From positions 682,001 to 746,000 of the forward strand of contig NZ_JARUQS010000001.1 in assembly GCF_029767755.1 (NCBI RefSeq): a DNA stretch of 64,000 nt, in the 5' to 3' direction. The notes beneath the pieces are model-generated. The model searched no databases. It saw only the letters and a list, made by a program, of their open reading frames with translations, and had not been told where the DNA came from. The position numbers and the translations under genes are program-made. Origin of the DNA: Thiomicrorhabdus sp. zzn3 (GTDB lineage: Bacteria > Pseudomonadota > Gammaproteobacteria > Thiomicrospirales > Thiomicrospiraceae). This document shows positions 15,929 through 24,647 of the stretch, piece after piece; position 1 is the stretch's first letter; each line of letters opens with the position of its first letter.

Positions 15929-16561
15929 TTATTCATTCGTGTTGGGTGCAACCTTGTTTAAATAGTGACGAATGGTTTTTACAAACTGATCAGGGCGGGT
16001 GGCATGCGGCAACTGAGTTTGTAAGCGTCCTTGTTGATCCACCACGTAGGTAAAGGCGGAATGGTCCACTGCATAATTGGTGCCGTTATTGGGATCGTCA
16101 ACCTTGGCGTAGACCACACCATAGCGTTGGGCGATTTCAGCTAACTGTTCCGGTTTGCCGGTTAAGCCCAGAATGTTGGCCTCAAAATAGTCGGCATACT
16201 GCTTGAGTCTGGCCGGAGTATCTCGTTCCGGATCAACGGAAATAAACAGGATTTGCAGTTGCTGTTTTTCGGAAGGTGTTAGCTGACGATACGCAACCGA
16301 TAGGTTTCCAAGGTTGGTCGGGCAAATATCCGGACAATAGGTGTAACCGAAATAGATCAGTACCAGTTTGCTCTTAAAGTCGCTTAGTGAGTGTTGACCA
16401 TCTACAGCGGTCAAGGTGAAGTCACCGCCTTGCGGTTCATTCTCACTAATCAGTTTGGCCCGCTGTTCCGCATGATGATTCAGTTTGCCTGGAATCAGAA
16501 ACAAGGCCGCACCGATCAAGGCACCAAGCAGGACTATGCCGAGAATGGTTTTGGTTTTCAT
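15929..16561 (-). CDS. SCO1/SenC-family copper metallochaperone
   Basis: 210 residues with an N-terminal membrane anchor (ILGIVLLGALIGAALFLIPG) and a thioredoxin fold carrying the copper ligands C76 and C80 in YTYCPDICP and H167 in VDHSAFTYVVD. The protein inserts or reduces the CuA centre of cytochrome oxidase at the outer face of the inner membrane. ATG 16561 has AAAGGTGA upstream. Together with PCuAC and the TonB receptor it forms a copper-handling block. Confidence 0.95.
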   Translation of the reverse strand: MKTKTILGIVLLGALIGAALFLIPGKLNHHAEQRAKLISENEPQGGDFTLTAVDGQHSLSDFKSKLVLIYFGYTYCPDICPTNLGNLSVAYRQLTPSEKQQLQILFISVDPERDTPARLKQYADYFEANILGLTGKPEQLAEIAQRYGVVYAKVDDPNNGTNYAVDHSAFTYVVDQQGRLQTQLPHATRPDQFVKTIRHYLNKVAPNTNE

Positions 16562-16614
16562 AAGTCACCTTTAGTGGACGTGATCTTCGTCCGTTTTACC
16601 CGAATTTTAAACTC

Positions 16615-16645
16615 AAAAACCGCCGTAGGAAAATTCCACAGGCGG
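16615..16645 (-). terminator. terminator downstream of the TonB copper receptor
   Basis: CCGCC (16620-16624) pairs with GGCGG (16641-16645); a 3x3 internal loop separates this from an inner GGAA/TTCC stem. On the minus strand the hairpin is followed by five T residues. It lies 28 nt beyond the receptor stop codon. Confidence 0.7.
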
Positions 16646-16672
16646 TGTTGAGGTTAACCGGGTCGCTTTAGA

Positions 16673-18685
16673 TTAAAACTGTGCTGAGACACGGGCCCAG
16701 ACATTACGACCGGGTTCGTAGGTTTTGTAAATATCACCTTGGGTTGGGTCGTAACGGTTAATGTGGCTGTAGTAAGCATGGTCAAACAGATTATCGACAC
16801 CGGCCGACAGTGTAAAGGTTTTATTGACATGGTAGCCCGCATACAGATCCACGGTGCTCCAGGCTGGCGTTTCGGTTTCGCCAATCACGTCGTAAACCGA
16901 ATCCTGCTCTGTCGCAAAGTTAAAACGACCACCTGCGTACAGGTTGGCGGTGTAGTACTCGGCAAACACATTACCCGATAAAGGGGTCATGCCCGCAAGG
17001 TTGTCTTTGTCAGTGGTGTTGTCGCCACGCGTCAACGCAACATTAAGACCGGTTCTGACATGGTCGTTGGCAAAATAAGTGGCCGCCATTTCCAGTCCGT
17101 AGAGCGCGGCGTCCTTGTTAAGGTAAATCACTTTCGTACCGCTGGCGTCTTTGGTTCTTAGAATATAGTCATCCACCTGGTCGTAGAAGGCGCTCACGCT
17201 CCATTGATAGTTTTGTGTGCTTTGGCTGATTCCGGCATCCAATTGTTTGTGAACTTCAGGGTTCAGGTCTGGGTTACCGATCCAATTGCCTTTGTTGATA
17301 AAGCGTTCGGTTGCGTCGGCAGTACGCGTAGTACGGCTGATACCGATATGACTGTTAAGCCCGTTATCGTAACCTCGTTCATAACGGGCCAATAGGTTCC
17401 AATTGCCTTCTTGCACTTTCGTATCGCCAGAGTAGTCGGCGTAATTCATGGTGTAAAGTGCAATGGCTGTCGGAGAATCCGGGTTGTCGGGTTTAACGTC
17501 CGCTTTACGCGCCTCTGCGGTGACTTGGTCATAGCGTAGGCCAAGAATCACTTTCTGGTTATCTTTGAATAACGAAGTGCTTTCAGCAAACACACTGTTC
17601 TGTTCGGTCAATACATCCGGCCACATCAAGTGGGCTGAAAGATCGTTGTTGCGGTTGTAAAGGGTCGCATTCTTAACTTCCGACTGCAGAATCACACCAT
17701 AGTCCAAAGAGGTATGACCAAACTGACTGGTCAATTTGATTTTGCCTCCCGTGGTTTCCGTATCCGACAGGGTTTCCATGCGCATTGGCATTCCCATTTT
17801 AATCGGCGGTTCCCTGAGTTCGAAGTTGTTCATGACGTGCTCAACCGTGGATTGATAGATTTCCACTTCAAGCGCTTGAAGGTTTTTCGCCAGGTTTTTG
17901 CCTTGATAGCTTAGGCGCTTGATTTCGCCGTCAGACAGCGGGGCATCCATCATCGCATCTTCATACAGTGCGTCTTCAGTACGGCTGGTCTCGTAAGAGA
18001 ATTTGAATTCGTTATTGGCATCCGGGCGCCAGCCTAAATCGATATGACCTTGTTGGCTTTCGTAACTGGAGCGCACTTCGTCTCCATTGCCGTCTTCATA
18101 GTTTTCGGCCGATTTTTTTGAACCCTGCAGGACGACATAGAACTTGTCGCTGCCAGCCTCTACCTTAGCGTTAAGGTCTTGTGTTAAGCCGTTTGATGCC
18201 GTTGCGGCACTGATCTCACCATTCAAAGGTTTGCCGTCTTCGAAAGTAGGAGAGGAACGCTCAAAAATGACCGTCCCGCCGGTTCCGCCAGCTCCGTGCT
18301 CCAGGGTTTGCACTCCCTTGATCACCGTCACTTCATCATAGCTGTTGATGTCAGCGTAAGAGGTCGGAGGGTCCATGCGATTTGGGCAGCCTCCGGCGAT
18401 TTCGGCACCGTCCAGAATCACATTGATTTGCGTGTTTTGCTGGCCGCGAATCACCACGTCAAGCCCATGTCCCCCCATGCGCACTGCATCAACGCCATTG
18501 AGTTGACGTAGTACTTGTCCGGTTTCGGTATTACCGGTTTGGATCAGTTCTTCTTTTTCTACCGTTTCCGAAGCGGTTAAGCGCTCTTCGCTTACTGTGA
18601 TCGGGGCAATTTCGGTTGCCAGTGCAAGGGAAGGGGCTCCAAAAGAAGTTAAAATGGCCACAGCCAGTTTTTTACGAGGGAACAT
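16673..18685 (-). CDS. TonB-dependent copper receptor (OprC/NosA type)
   Basis: A 670-residue outer-membrane receptor with a signal peptide (ending ALA-TE), plug domain and C-terminal barrel ending in a terminal Phe (WARVSAQF). The segment EIAGGCPNRMDPPTSY at about 95-110 is characteristic of TonB-dependent copper receptors, and the loop PPIKMGMPMRMETL is Met-rich. It would import copper using TonB energy. SCO1 and PCuAC lie downstream on the same strand, which supports copper rather than siderophore uptake. Confidence 0.9.
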   Translation of the reverse strand: MFPRKKLAVAILTSFGAPSLALATEIAPITVSEERLTASETVEKEELIQTGNTETGQVLRQLNGVDAVRMGGHGLDVVIRGQQNTQINVILDGAEIAGGCPNRMDPPTSYADINSYDEVTVIKGVQTLEHGAGGTGGTVIFERSSPTFEDGKPLNGEISAATASNGLTQDLNAKVEAGSDKFYVVLQGSKKSAENYEDGNGDEVRSSYESQQGHIDLGWRPDANNEFKFSYETSRTEDALYEDAMMDAPLSDGEIKRLSYQGKNLAKNLQALEVEIYQSTVEHVMNNFELREPPIKMGMPMRMETLSDTETTGGKIKLTSQFGHTSLDYGVILQSEVKNATLYNRNNDLSAHLMWPDVLTEQNSVFAESTSLFKDNQKVILGLRYDQVTAEARKADVKPDNPDSPTAIALYTMNYADYSGDTKVQEGNWNLLARYERGYDNGLNSHIGISRTTRTADATERFINKGNWIGNPDLNPEVHKQLDAGISQSTQNYQWSVSAFYDQVDDYILRTKDASGTKVIYLNKDAALYGLEMAATYFANDHVRTGLNVALTRGDNTTDKDNLAGMTPLSGNVFAEYYTANLYAGGRFNFATEQDSVYDVIGETETPAWSTVDLYAGYHVNKTFTLSAGVDNLFDHAYYSHINRYDPTQGDIYKTYEPGRNVWARVSAQF

Positions 18686-18941
18686 AGGGGAAATCCTTTA
18701 GCCTTAAAATATCTTTGTATTGTTGTTATTTGCTGCGTATTTTACGGAATCCTTTTGAATACAATCCTTGAGATAGATTGAATGGAAAAACGACAAAATT
18801 GAGGGAGTCTATATAAAGTATTGAGAAAGTATGGTTACTTAATGGCGCTCAATTTTTTGATCGAAAATAAAATTTCCCTGCCAAAGCTTTACTGGGTTAT
18901 TTCAGTAACTCTTGAGATGGGTGAGCAGGGTTGAATAGCAG

Positions 18942-18950
18942 TGTTATAAT
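18942..18950 (+). promoter_or_regulatory. extended -10 promoter for ilvA
   Basis: TGtTATAAT is a perfect extended -10 element 58 nt before the ilvA start; no good -35 is spaced to it. The 14 nt GTGTTATAATGGCC are identical to the 6S RNA promoter at the other end of the window. The rest of the 322-bp gap 18686-19007 is A+T-rich and shows no recognisable operator. Confidence 0.6.
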
Positions 18951-18982
18951 GGCCCGCAGTTTCCAATAATTATTGCCGTTAA

Positions 18983-19000
18983 CCCCTTTGTATTAAGGGG
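18983..19000 (+). promoter_or_regulatory. hairpin overlapping the ilvA ribosome-binding site
   Basis: CCCCTT (18983-18988) pairs with AAGGGG (18995-19000) around a 6-nt loop. The right arm is the Shine-Dalgarno sequence of ilvA, so folding would hide it. This may moderate translation; no leader peptide or riboswitch is recognisable. Confidence 0.4.
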
Positions 19001-19007
19001 GCACAAG

Positions 19008-20552
19008 ATGGATAGAGAAGAATTGATGCCAGAAGAAATTTTGCGCCGTGTGCTCACCGTTCCCGTTTATGATGTGGCGGAACAGACGCCTTTAGAGAAA
19101 GCCCCTTTGCTGTCAAAACGCTTACAGAATCAGGTTTGGTTAAAGCGTGAAGATCTGCAACCGGTTTTCTCATTTAAGTTGCGCGGCGCCTATAACCGGA
19201 TGGTGCATTTGAGCGAAGAGCAGAAGGCGGCCGGAGTGATTGCTGCTTCAGCGGGTAATCATGCCCAGGGTGTGGCGTTGGCGGCCAGTAAAATGGGCAT
19301 TAAGGCCACGATTGTCATGCCTAGAACCACGCCACCGATTAAAGTCAATGCGGTGCGTAACCTGGGCGGTCATGTTGAACTGCACGGCGACACCTATGAC
19401 GAAGCTTCGGCCTTTGCCAAAAAATTGTCTGAAGAGCAGCGTCTGACTTTTGTGCATCCTTATGATGATTTGGATGTGATTGCCGGGCAAGGAACGATCG
19501 CGTTGGAAATGTTGCGTCAGCACTCCCACCCATTTGATGTCATTTTTATTGCTGTTGGCGGCGGCGGACTCATTTCCGGGATCGCGTCGGTGATTAAACA
19601 GGTCTCTCCGCAGACACGTATTATCGGCGTGGAACCGGAAGATGCGGCCTGTATGACGCGAGCTTTGGAAGCGGGTGAGCGTGTCGTGCTTGATCAGGTT
19701 GGGATTTTCGCCGATGGCGTGGCCGTTGCTCAGGTAGGTGAGATCCCGTTCCGTATCGCGCAGAGTTGTGTGGATGAGATGATCACGGTCAAGACCGATG
19801 AAATCTGTGCTGCGGTCAAAGACATTTTTGAAGACACCCGTGCGATCGCCGAACCGGCCGGTGCGGTCGCTTTGGCCGGAATGAAGAGGTTTGTTGAGAA
19901 GTACGGGGTTTCCGGCTTGGAAATGGCGGCAATTGTCAGCGGCGCCAACATGAATTTTGACCGTTTGCGTCATATTTCCGAGCGTACGGAACTCGGTGAA
20001 AAGCGTGAAGCGATTTTTGCAGTGACCATTTCCGAGCAGCCGGGAAGCTTCAAACAGTTTTGCGAGTTGTTGGGCGGTCGTCGCGCCATTACCGAATTCA
20101 ACTACCGATACTCCGATCCAAACAGTGCGGTGGTGTTTGTCGGGGTGCGTACCGAAGGCGGACAGGCGGAACGTCAGGCAATCAAGACGCAGTTGGTTGA
20201 GCATGGCTATGCGGTTGAAGACATGACTGACAATGAAATGGCCAAGCTACACTTACGCTATATGGTCGGTGGGCACGCTAAAGGGGTTCACAATGAATTG
20301 CTGTACCGTTTTGAATTTCCGGAAAGACCGGGGGCCTTGTTGCAATTTTTGACGCAAATGAGCGAAGAGTGGAATATCAGCTTGTTCCATTACCGGAACC
20401 ACGGCGCCGCTTACGGACGCGTCTTGGTGGGAGTACAGGTTCCGCCTGAACAGAGTGCCGACTTTGAAGTTTATCTGAAGAATCTAGGTTACCGCTACGC
20501 TAACGAGCAGGATAACCCGGGCTATCAATTGTTTTTGAGACCGACCGAATAG
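19008..20552 (+). CDS. ilvA: threonine ammonia-lyase, biosynthetic
   Basis: 514 residues. The PLP enzyme deaminates threonine to 2-oxobutanoate, the first step of isoleucine synthesis. The PLP lysine K57 lies in SFKLRGAYNRM, and GGGGLISG binds the phosphate. Two C-terminal ACT-like regulatory domains (REAIFAVTISEQPGSFKQFCELLGG and YRFEFPERPGALLQFL) mark the long, isoleucine-inhibited form. ATG 19008 follows AAGGGGG. It is transcribed alone and converges with a minus-strand gene. Confidence 0.96.
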   Translation: MDREELMPEEILRRVLTVPVYDVAEQTPLEKAPLLSKRLQNQVWLKREDLQPVFSFKLRGAYNRMVHLSEEQKAAGVIAASAGNHAQGVALAASKMGIKATIVMPRTTPPIKVNAVRNLGGHVELHGDTYDEASAFAKKLSEEQRLTFVHPYDDLDVIAGQGTIALEMLRQHSHPFDVIFIAVGGGGLISGIASVIKQVSPQTRIIGVEPEDAACMTRALEAGERVVLDQVGIFADGVAVAQVGEIPFRIAQSCVDEMITVKTDEICAAVKDIFEDTRAIAEPAGAVALAGMKRFVEKYGVSGLEMAAIVSGANMNFDRLRHISERTELGEKREAIFAVTISEQPGSFKQFCELLGGRRAITEFNYRYSDPNSAVVFVGVRTEGGQAERQAIKTQLVEHGYAVEDMTDNEMAKLHLRYMVGGHAKGVHNELLYRFEFPERPGALLQFLTQMSEEWNISLFHYRNHGAAYGRVLVGVQVPPEQSADFEVYLKNLGYRYANEQDNPGYQLFLRPTE

Positions 20553-20561
20553 GGCGCTGAT

Positions 20562-20606
20562 TATTCACCACCGGGCCGGTTGAAAACTAAGCAGGCCTGG
20601 TGATGT
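20562..20606. repeat. imperfect inverted repeat with CAGGCCTG between convergent genes
   Basis: TCACCA near 20567 and TGGTGA near 20599 are inverted partners, with GGCC in both arms and CAGGCCTG at 20592-20599. It lies in the gap between ilvA and a convergent gene, where a bidirectional terminator would be expected. No T-run is present. Confidence 0.5.
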
Positions 20607-20621
20607 CAATGCCACGCCTGT

Positions 20622-21044
20622 TCAGCGGTAGTGACGACAAATGGGGTCGTCTTGATCCTGAGCGATGTTTTCCAACGTCAGAGGGGCCGGCGGCATAAAA
20701 CCGCTGTGGCGCATTTCCGCACTGCATGCCTCAATTTGTTGAAAGGTTTGCGACGCATCCAGTTCATGTGCAAATGCCATCGCTTTCTGTTGCGCTTGAG
20801 CTTCTTTACCCGCTTTACAGAGTTGGCGCAGCTCACTTTCTAATGCATTAATCTTTTCTTCATATCGATGCAGCGCCATTTCATCCACTTCTTGTAGGCA
20901 TTGCTGCATTTTGTGCATCTGATGAATCATTTGTTGCATCTGCGGCGTCTTCATCGGTGCCATATTTTCGGCCTGTGCCGTCTGGATGAATAAGCCGATT
21001 AACAGCGGGGTCAAGACTGAAACAGCCTGGTTCTTGAAGTTCAT
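20622..21044 (-). CDS. secreted Met/Gln-rich protein of unknown function
   Basis: About 140 residues from ATG 21044, which has AGGA upstream and begins a clear signal peptide (LTPLLIGLFIQTAQA). The mature part is rich in Met, Gln and His (MKTPQMQQMIHQMHKMQQCLQ) and predicted helical or coiled-coil, with three further cysteines. An in-frame extension to 21092 lacks signal character. I do not recognise the family. The Met/His content would be compatible with metal binding, which is speculation. Confidence 0.7.
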   Translation of the reverse strand: MNFKNQAVSVLTPLLIGLFIQTAQAENMAPMKTPQMQQMIHQMHKMQQCLQEVDEMALHRYEEKINALESELRQLCKAGKEAQAQQKAMAFAHELDASQTFQQIEACSAEMRHSGFMPPAPLTLENIAQDQDDPICRHYR

Positions 21045-21115
21045 GCAAGGGGTCCTAAATGGTGTGAATGGACGAGTGGAATCGGTCTCCACTCGTCAAA
21101 AAGGTGGGTAGAGTT

Positions 21116-22159
21116 TTACAGTTCGGATTGGCGGAAATCGCTTAAACGTTTCAGTAAATATTCCAGTTCCGCGCGTTTTTCTTCTTTTTCGTGAACCTTT
21201 TCTTCAATAAAATCGACCACCGGAATTTGCAGTTTCTTTTTATCCAGTTTGTTGATATTGCTGATGCCGCCCGGGTTAAGGACGTTTACTTCCAGAATCT
21301 TGTCACCGATCATGTCGACGCCGACAAAGTAGAGACCGTCGGCAGCGAGGCGAGGGCCGATTTTTCGACACACCGCCATTTGAGAATCGGTCATTTTGTA
21401 TTTATGCGCGGTGCCCCCAACTTGGATATTGGCGCGCACATCGCCTTCAGGCGGTTTGCGATTGTAGGCGCCAATGAACTTGCCGTTTAGCATCAAGACG
21501 CGCACATCGCCATGTTCGGCCCCTTCAATATACTCTTGAATGATGATGTAGTTGTCGTCACCTTGACCGTGGATATAAAAATCGAGAATCGAGTTGATGT
21601 TCGACTGGGCATTTTTCTCCAAAACGATCACGCCGTGGCCGCCGGAGCCGACCAGCGGTTTTAGAATGACTTTGTCGCCAGGCATTTCATCGATGATCTG
21701 GCGGATAAATTCCTTGTTTTTAGAGACATAGGTGATCGGCAGGAAGCTGTTGTTCGGATCGTTGAAAGTCGTGGTGTAAAGCTTGTTATTGGCTTTACGG
21801 ATCCCGTCGATATCGTTCAGAATCACACACTCATCCTTGATGGAATCCAAAAAGTTGAACGTGATCGGATCAATTGGCGGATCTCGGCGAATCATCAAAC
21901 TGTCCAATCCGTGCAGCGGCGACAATGCCTGCTTGAATTTGACCTTCTTGTAAAAATGCACGATGTTGTCAGGTACTTTATCCATCGGCTCAATGCGTTT
22001 CACGTAACCGTATGCGACGTTGTTGCGTACCGTCAAATTTCGCGGGCTCAAGATGGATACCTTGTGGCCGCGCTTAATGCATTCGCGAATAATTAGGATG
22101 GTGGAGTTTTTGGTCGGATCGATCTGATCCCAGTCAGCAATCATAAAGCCAATGTTCAT
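21116..22159 (-). CDS. gshB: glutathione synthase-like ATP-grasp protein
   Basis: 347 residues. The N-terminal part (MNIGFMIADWDQIDPTKNSTILIIRECIKRGHKVSIL) and the ATP-grasp core (KPLVGSGGHGVIVLEK, YIEGAEHGDVRVLMLNGKFIGAYNRKP, GVDMIGDKILEVNVLNPGGISNIN) match glutathione synthetase, which joins glycine to gamma-glutamylcysteine. It has an unusual charged coiled-coil C-terminal tail after the ATP-grasp fold (EEKVHEKEEKRAELEYLLKR). It could be a divergent paralogue ligating other substrates. ATG 22159 has AGGTAA upstream. Confidence 0.75.
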   Translation of the reverse strand: MNIGFMIADWDQIDPTKNSTILIIRECIKRGHKVSILSPRNLTVRNNVAYGYVKRIEPMDKVPDNIVHFYKKVKFKQALSPLHGLDSLMIRRDPPIDPITFNFLDSIKDECVILNDIDGIRKANNKLYTTTFNDPNNSFLPITYVSKNKEFIRQIIDEMPGDKVILKPLVGSGGHGVIVLEKNAQSNINSILDFYIHGQGDDNYIIIQEYIEGAEHGDVRVLMLNGKFIGAYNRKPPEGDVRANIQVGGTAHKYKMTDSQMAVCRKIGPRLAADGLYFVGVDMIGDKILEVNVLNPGGISNINKLDKKKLQIPVVDFIEEKVHEKEEKRAELEYLLKRLSDFRQSEL

Positions 22160-22377
22160 ATCGGATTACCTATTAGATTCCCTAAAACTTGAGGGTGAAG
22201 AGGGTTTTTAGGCCACTTTTTTCGCCCGGTTTGAACGGGCTTTTGAACCGTCAAACGGCATTAGTGCAATTAAGGGCAATTATCGGACAAAAACGTAAAA
22301 TGTAAAGTAAAAAGAGAATTGGGCGGGTAAAAATGAGCCGGATATATTTTGAAGAGAGCTGTGAGCAATAAGGGAAG

Positions 22378-22412
22378 CAGGCCGGTTCGCGTTAAGTGAA
22401 CAGGCCTGTTCA
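22378..22412. repeat. CAGGCCTG stem-loop downstream of dcd
   Basis: CAGGCCGGTTCGC (22378-22390) pairs with GTGAACAGGCCTG (22396-22408) at 11 of 13 positions around GTTAA. The right arm also belongs to the 16-bp perfect palindrome TGAACAGGCCTGTTCA (22397-22412). It lies 13 nt past the dcd stop and shows both forms of the element at one site. The remainder of the 265-bp gap shows no gene. Confidence 0.75.
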
Positions 22413-22424
22413 ATTCAAGCTGGG

Positions 22425-23042
22425 TTACTCGCCCAGCAGGTCGAGCTGAGCTTCGTCTTTCTGGTCTTGGTTGATCCGGCTGGCAATCGGGCCTTGCTGA
22501 TCACGGTATTTCGCGTCGGCGCGTTTGTTGTACGGTTTGACCGAGGCGCTGGAAAGGGTTTCGAAGTTAATCGCGCAGATATCCATGCCCGGACGCAGTG
22601 CTAAAGGCAGCTTCCCACTGTTAAAAATTTCCAGCACAATTTGGCCGTTCCAGCCTGGGTCAATACGATGCGCCGTTACATGAACCATAAGCCCCAAACG
22701 CGCCAAGCTGGAACGCCCGTCTAGCCAGCCGACTAAATCATCCGGAATCGTCACCGATTCATAGGTCGCGGCCAAGGCTAACTCGCCGGGGTGCAGGAAG
22801 AAGGCTTCCCCTTCCGGAATCAAAATCTCTTCTCCCATGACGGTGTCCATGATTTTTTGCACTTCGTCACGCGGTCCGCTCAAATCGATAAATGGGGCGG
22901 TGTGGTCATTGAACACGCGAAAACGATTATCCAGGCGTAAATCAACACTGATGCCTTTGATTTTTTCCGGTTTGGGTTGGGGGTCAATGGTTATTTTGCC
23001 TACCTTAAGGTGCTGGATAATGTCGCGATCGCTCAGTTTCAT
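22425..23042 (-). CDS. dcd: dCTP deaminase
   Basis: 205 residues. Deaminates dCTP to dUTP for thymidylate synthesis. The motif [36 protein letters not shown] contains the catalytic glutamate and the nucleotide-binding residues of the trimeric family. It overlaps the upstream DUF3108 gene by 4 nt (ATGA), so the two are translationally coupled. Confidence 0.96.
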   Translation of the reverse strand: MKLSDRDIIQHLKVGKITIDPQPKPEKIKGISVDLRLDNRFRVFNDHTAPFIDLSGPRDEVQKIMDTVMGEEILIPEGEAFFLHPGELALAATYESVTIPDDLVGWLDGRSSLARLGLMVHVTAHRIDPGWNGQIVLEIFNSGKLPLALRPGMDICAINFETLSSASVKPYNKRADAKYRDQQGPIASRINQDQKDEAQLDLLGE

Positions 23043-23770
23043 AATGTTTTCGGAGGTTCTTCTAGTAATAAAGTGATGGTTTTGTCTTTTTCAATATTAT
23101 AAACCTCAATCCGTCCCGGGAAGTAGTCATATGCAGGTAACAGCCAGATTTTTATTTTGGCTTTTGGAGTTTCAAAAGCCAACCCCTGGGCTTCCACGGT
23201 GGTTTCCATGTCGGCCAGATCGATGCGGCTTTTGCCGTTCAACGCCTGGATGGTGACAGCGTCCTGGCTGCCGGTATCTTGCAGGTGAAAGCCAGTGAGT
23301 GGTTTTTGGTTCAGTAGATAAAATTGCAGGGCATACGCAATGGAGACCATGTCAAATACATTGGGATTGTGCGGCCAGAAACGGTCTTTCTCGACGTAGT
23401 GAACCTGGTTGTCGTCAGTGGCAATAAAACGTACGGTTTTGCTGACGTTGCCTTTCTTGAATGTGGTTTTCTGATAGCTTTGCCAAATAAAATCGGTATC
23501 CGATTGCTGCAGATGAATGATTTCTTCGGTTTGTTCGTTGACAAACAGACTCGCCAAACCACTGGGTTTGGCGGTAGCCGTCAAAGTGCAGTGGGCTTCT
23601 ATACATTTCAGTTCCTGCTCCGAGGTGCCGAGCTTGATGCCAAAGGCATCGACTTCAAATCGAGCTTGGAACTGGGGCAGCGGTTTGGCGAAAGCATAAT
23701 CGGGTAGAGCCAGAATGGATACAGCCATTAAAGTGAGTTGAATGTGCCGAAAGAGGGAAGGAAGGTGCAT
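23039..23770 (-). CDS. DUF3108 domain-containing periplasmic protein
   Basis: 243 residues with a signal peptide ending at AFA-KP, then a beta-rich DUF3108 domain ([23 protein letters not shown]...[12 protein letters not shown]...[23 protein letters not shown]). The function of the family is unknown; members are periplasmic or outer-membrane associated. ATG 23770 follows GGAG. It is upstream of dcd with a 4-nt overlap and downstream of purN, a common gammaproteobacterial arrangement. Confidence 0.88.
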   Translation of the reverse strand: MHLPSLFRHIQLTLMAVSILALPDYAFAKPLPQFQARFEVDAFGIKLGTSEQELKCIEAHCTLTATAKPSGLASLFVNEQTEEIIHLQQSDTDFIWQSYQKTTFKKGNVSKTVRFIATDDNQVHYVEKDRFWPHNPNVFDMVSIAYALQFYLLNQKPLTGFHLQDTGSQDAVTIQALNGKSRIDLADMETTVEAQGLAFETPKAKIKIWLLPAYDYFPGRIEVYNIEKDKTITLLLEEPPKTL

Positions 23771-23835
23771 ATTAAACTCCGTTAAGCTAACCTAAGCCCG
23801 TTGGCTTTCAATTTGCCGATTGTTTCGGCGGGGCG

Positions 23836-24507
23836 TTATTGAACCGTGGCCTCTTCAGGAAGTGATTCCAGCTGTAGTGGTTCGTTAAGCGGTTGGTTTT
23901 GATACCAGGCCTGGCCGTTTTTAAAACGCAATTTTTCTTCTGCAAACCATTGTATAACCAAAGGATAAGCAAGGTGTTCCTTTTGATGCACTTTCTGCTG
24001 CAGGGTGTCAGCCCCTTCTTGCGCTTCGATCGCCACTTTGGCTTGCAAAATAACCGGTCCGCCATCCAGTTCCGGTGTGACGAAATGGACGCTTAAACCA
24101 TGGTAGCGGTCTCCCGCGTCAATGGCTTTTTGATGTGTGTTCAATCCCGGGTGTTTAGGCAGTAGCGAAGGATGGATATTGAGCATTCTGCCCAAATAGT
24201 GCTCGGTAAAGCCATCGCTGAGAATACGCATAAACCCAGCCAACACCACAAGGTCGACCTGTCTTTGGTCAATTTGTTTTTGCAGTTCAGAATCAAAGCT
24301 GACGCGGTCTTCGTAGAGCTGGTGCTCTACAACACAACATTCAATTCCGGCGTTTTGCGCGCGTTGCAGACCATAGGCATCCGCACGGTTCGAAAGCACC
24401 AACACAATCTCATACAGATCCGCATGCCGCTGCTGATGATCAATGATGGCTTGTAAATTGGAACCGTTGCCGGAAATCAGTACGGCAATGCGTAGAGGGT
24501 GTTTCAT
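23836..24507 (-). CDS. purN: phosphoribosylglycinamide formyltransferase
   Basis: 223 residues. Transfers the formyl group from 10-formyl-THF to GAR in purine synthesis. Motifs visible are VLISGNGSNLQAII, AGFMRILSDGF, NIHPSLLPKHPGL with the catalytic Asn and His, and GLSVHFVTPELDGGPVI with the catalytic Asp. It follows purM on the same strand after 140 nt containing a stem-loop, so it is probably in the same operon. Confidence 0.96.
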   Translation of the reverse strand: MKHPLRIAVLISGNGSNLQAIIDHQQRHADLYEIVLVLSNRADAYGLQRAQNAGIECCVVEHQLYEDRVSFDSELQKQIDQRQVDLVVLAGFMRILSDGFTEHYLGRMLNIHPSLLPKHPGLNTHQKAIDAGDRYHGLSVHFVTPELDGGPVILQAKVAIEAQEGADTLQQKVHQKEHLAYPLVIQWFAEEKLRFKNGQAWYQNQPLNEPLQLESLPEEATVQ

Positions 24508-24603
24508 ATCTGGGTGTTCGAATGTTGCTGGAAAGCCGGGTTGTAAAAGTGAGGCTTGAATGATTCTTTGCCGATAGAGGAGAGGTTCAAGCCTTTTCTT
24601 GCC

Positions 24604-24632
24604 TCGGCCACTGGTTTTTAACCGATGGCCGA
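24604..24632 (-). other. stem-loop in the purM-purN intergenic region
   Basis: TCGGCCA (24604-24610) pairs with TGGCCGA (24626-24632), with a second inner GGTT/AACC stem and a 3-nt loop. No T-run follows on the minus strand. It may stabilise the purM end or partly terminate transcription before purN. Confidence 0.45.
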
Positions 24633-24647
24633 TTGAGTCTGAAAATC

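Noticed and set aside
19248-20204. Long minus-strand open frame (318 codons) opposite ilvA
   Set aside because: It is antisense to the well-supported ilvA frame, has no domain and no ribosome-binding site; it arises from codon bias.
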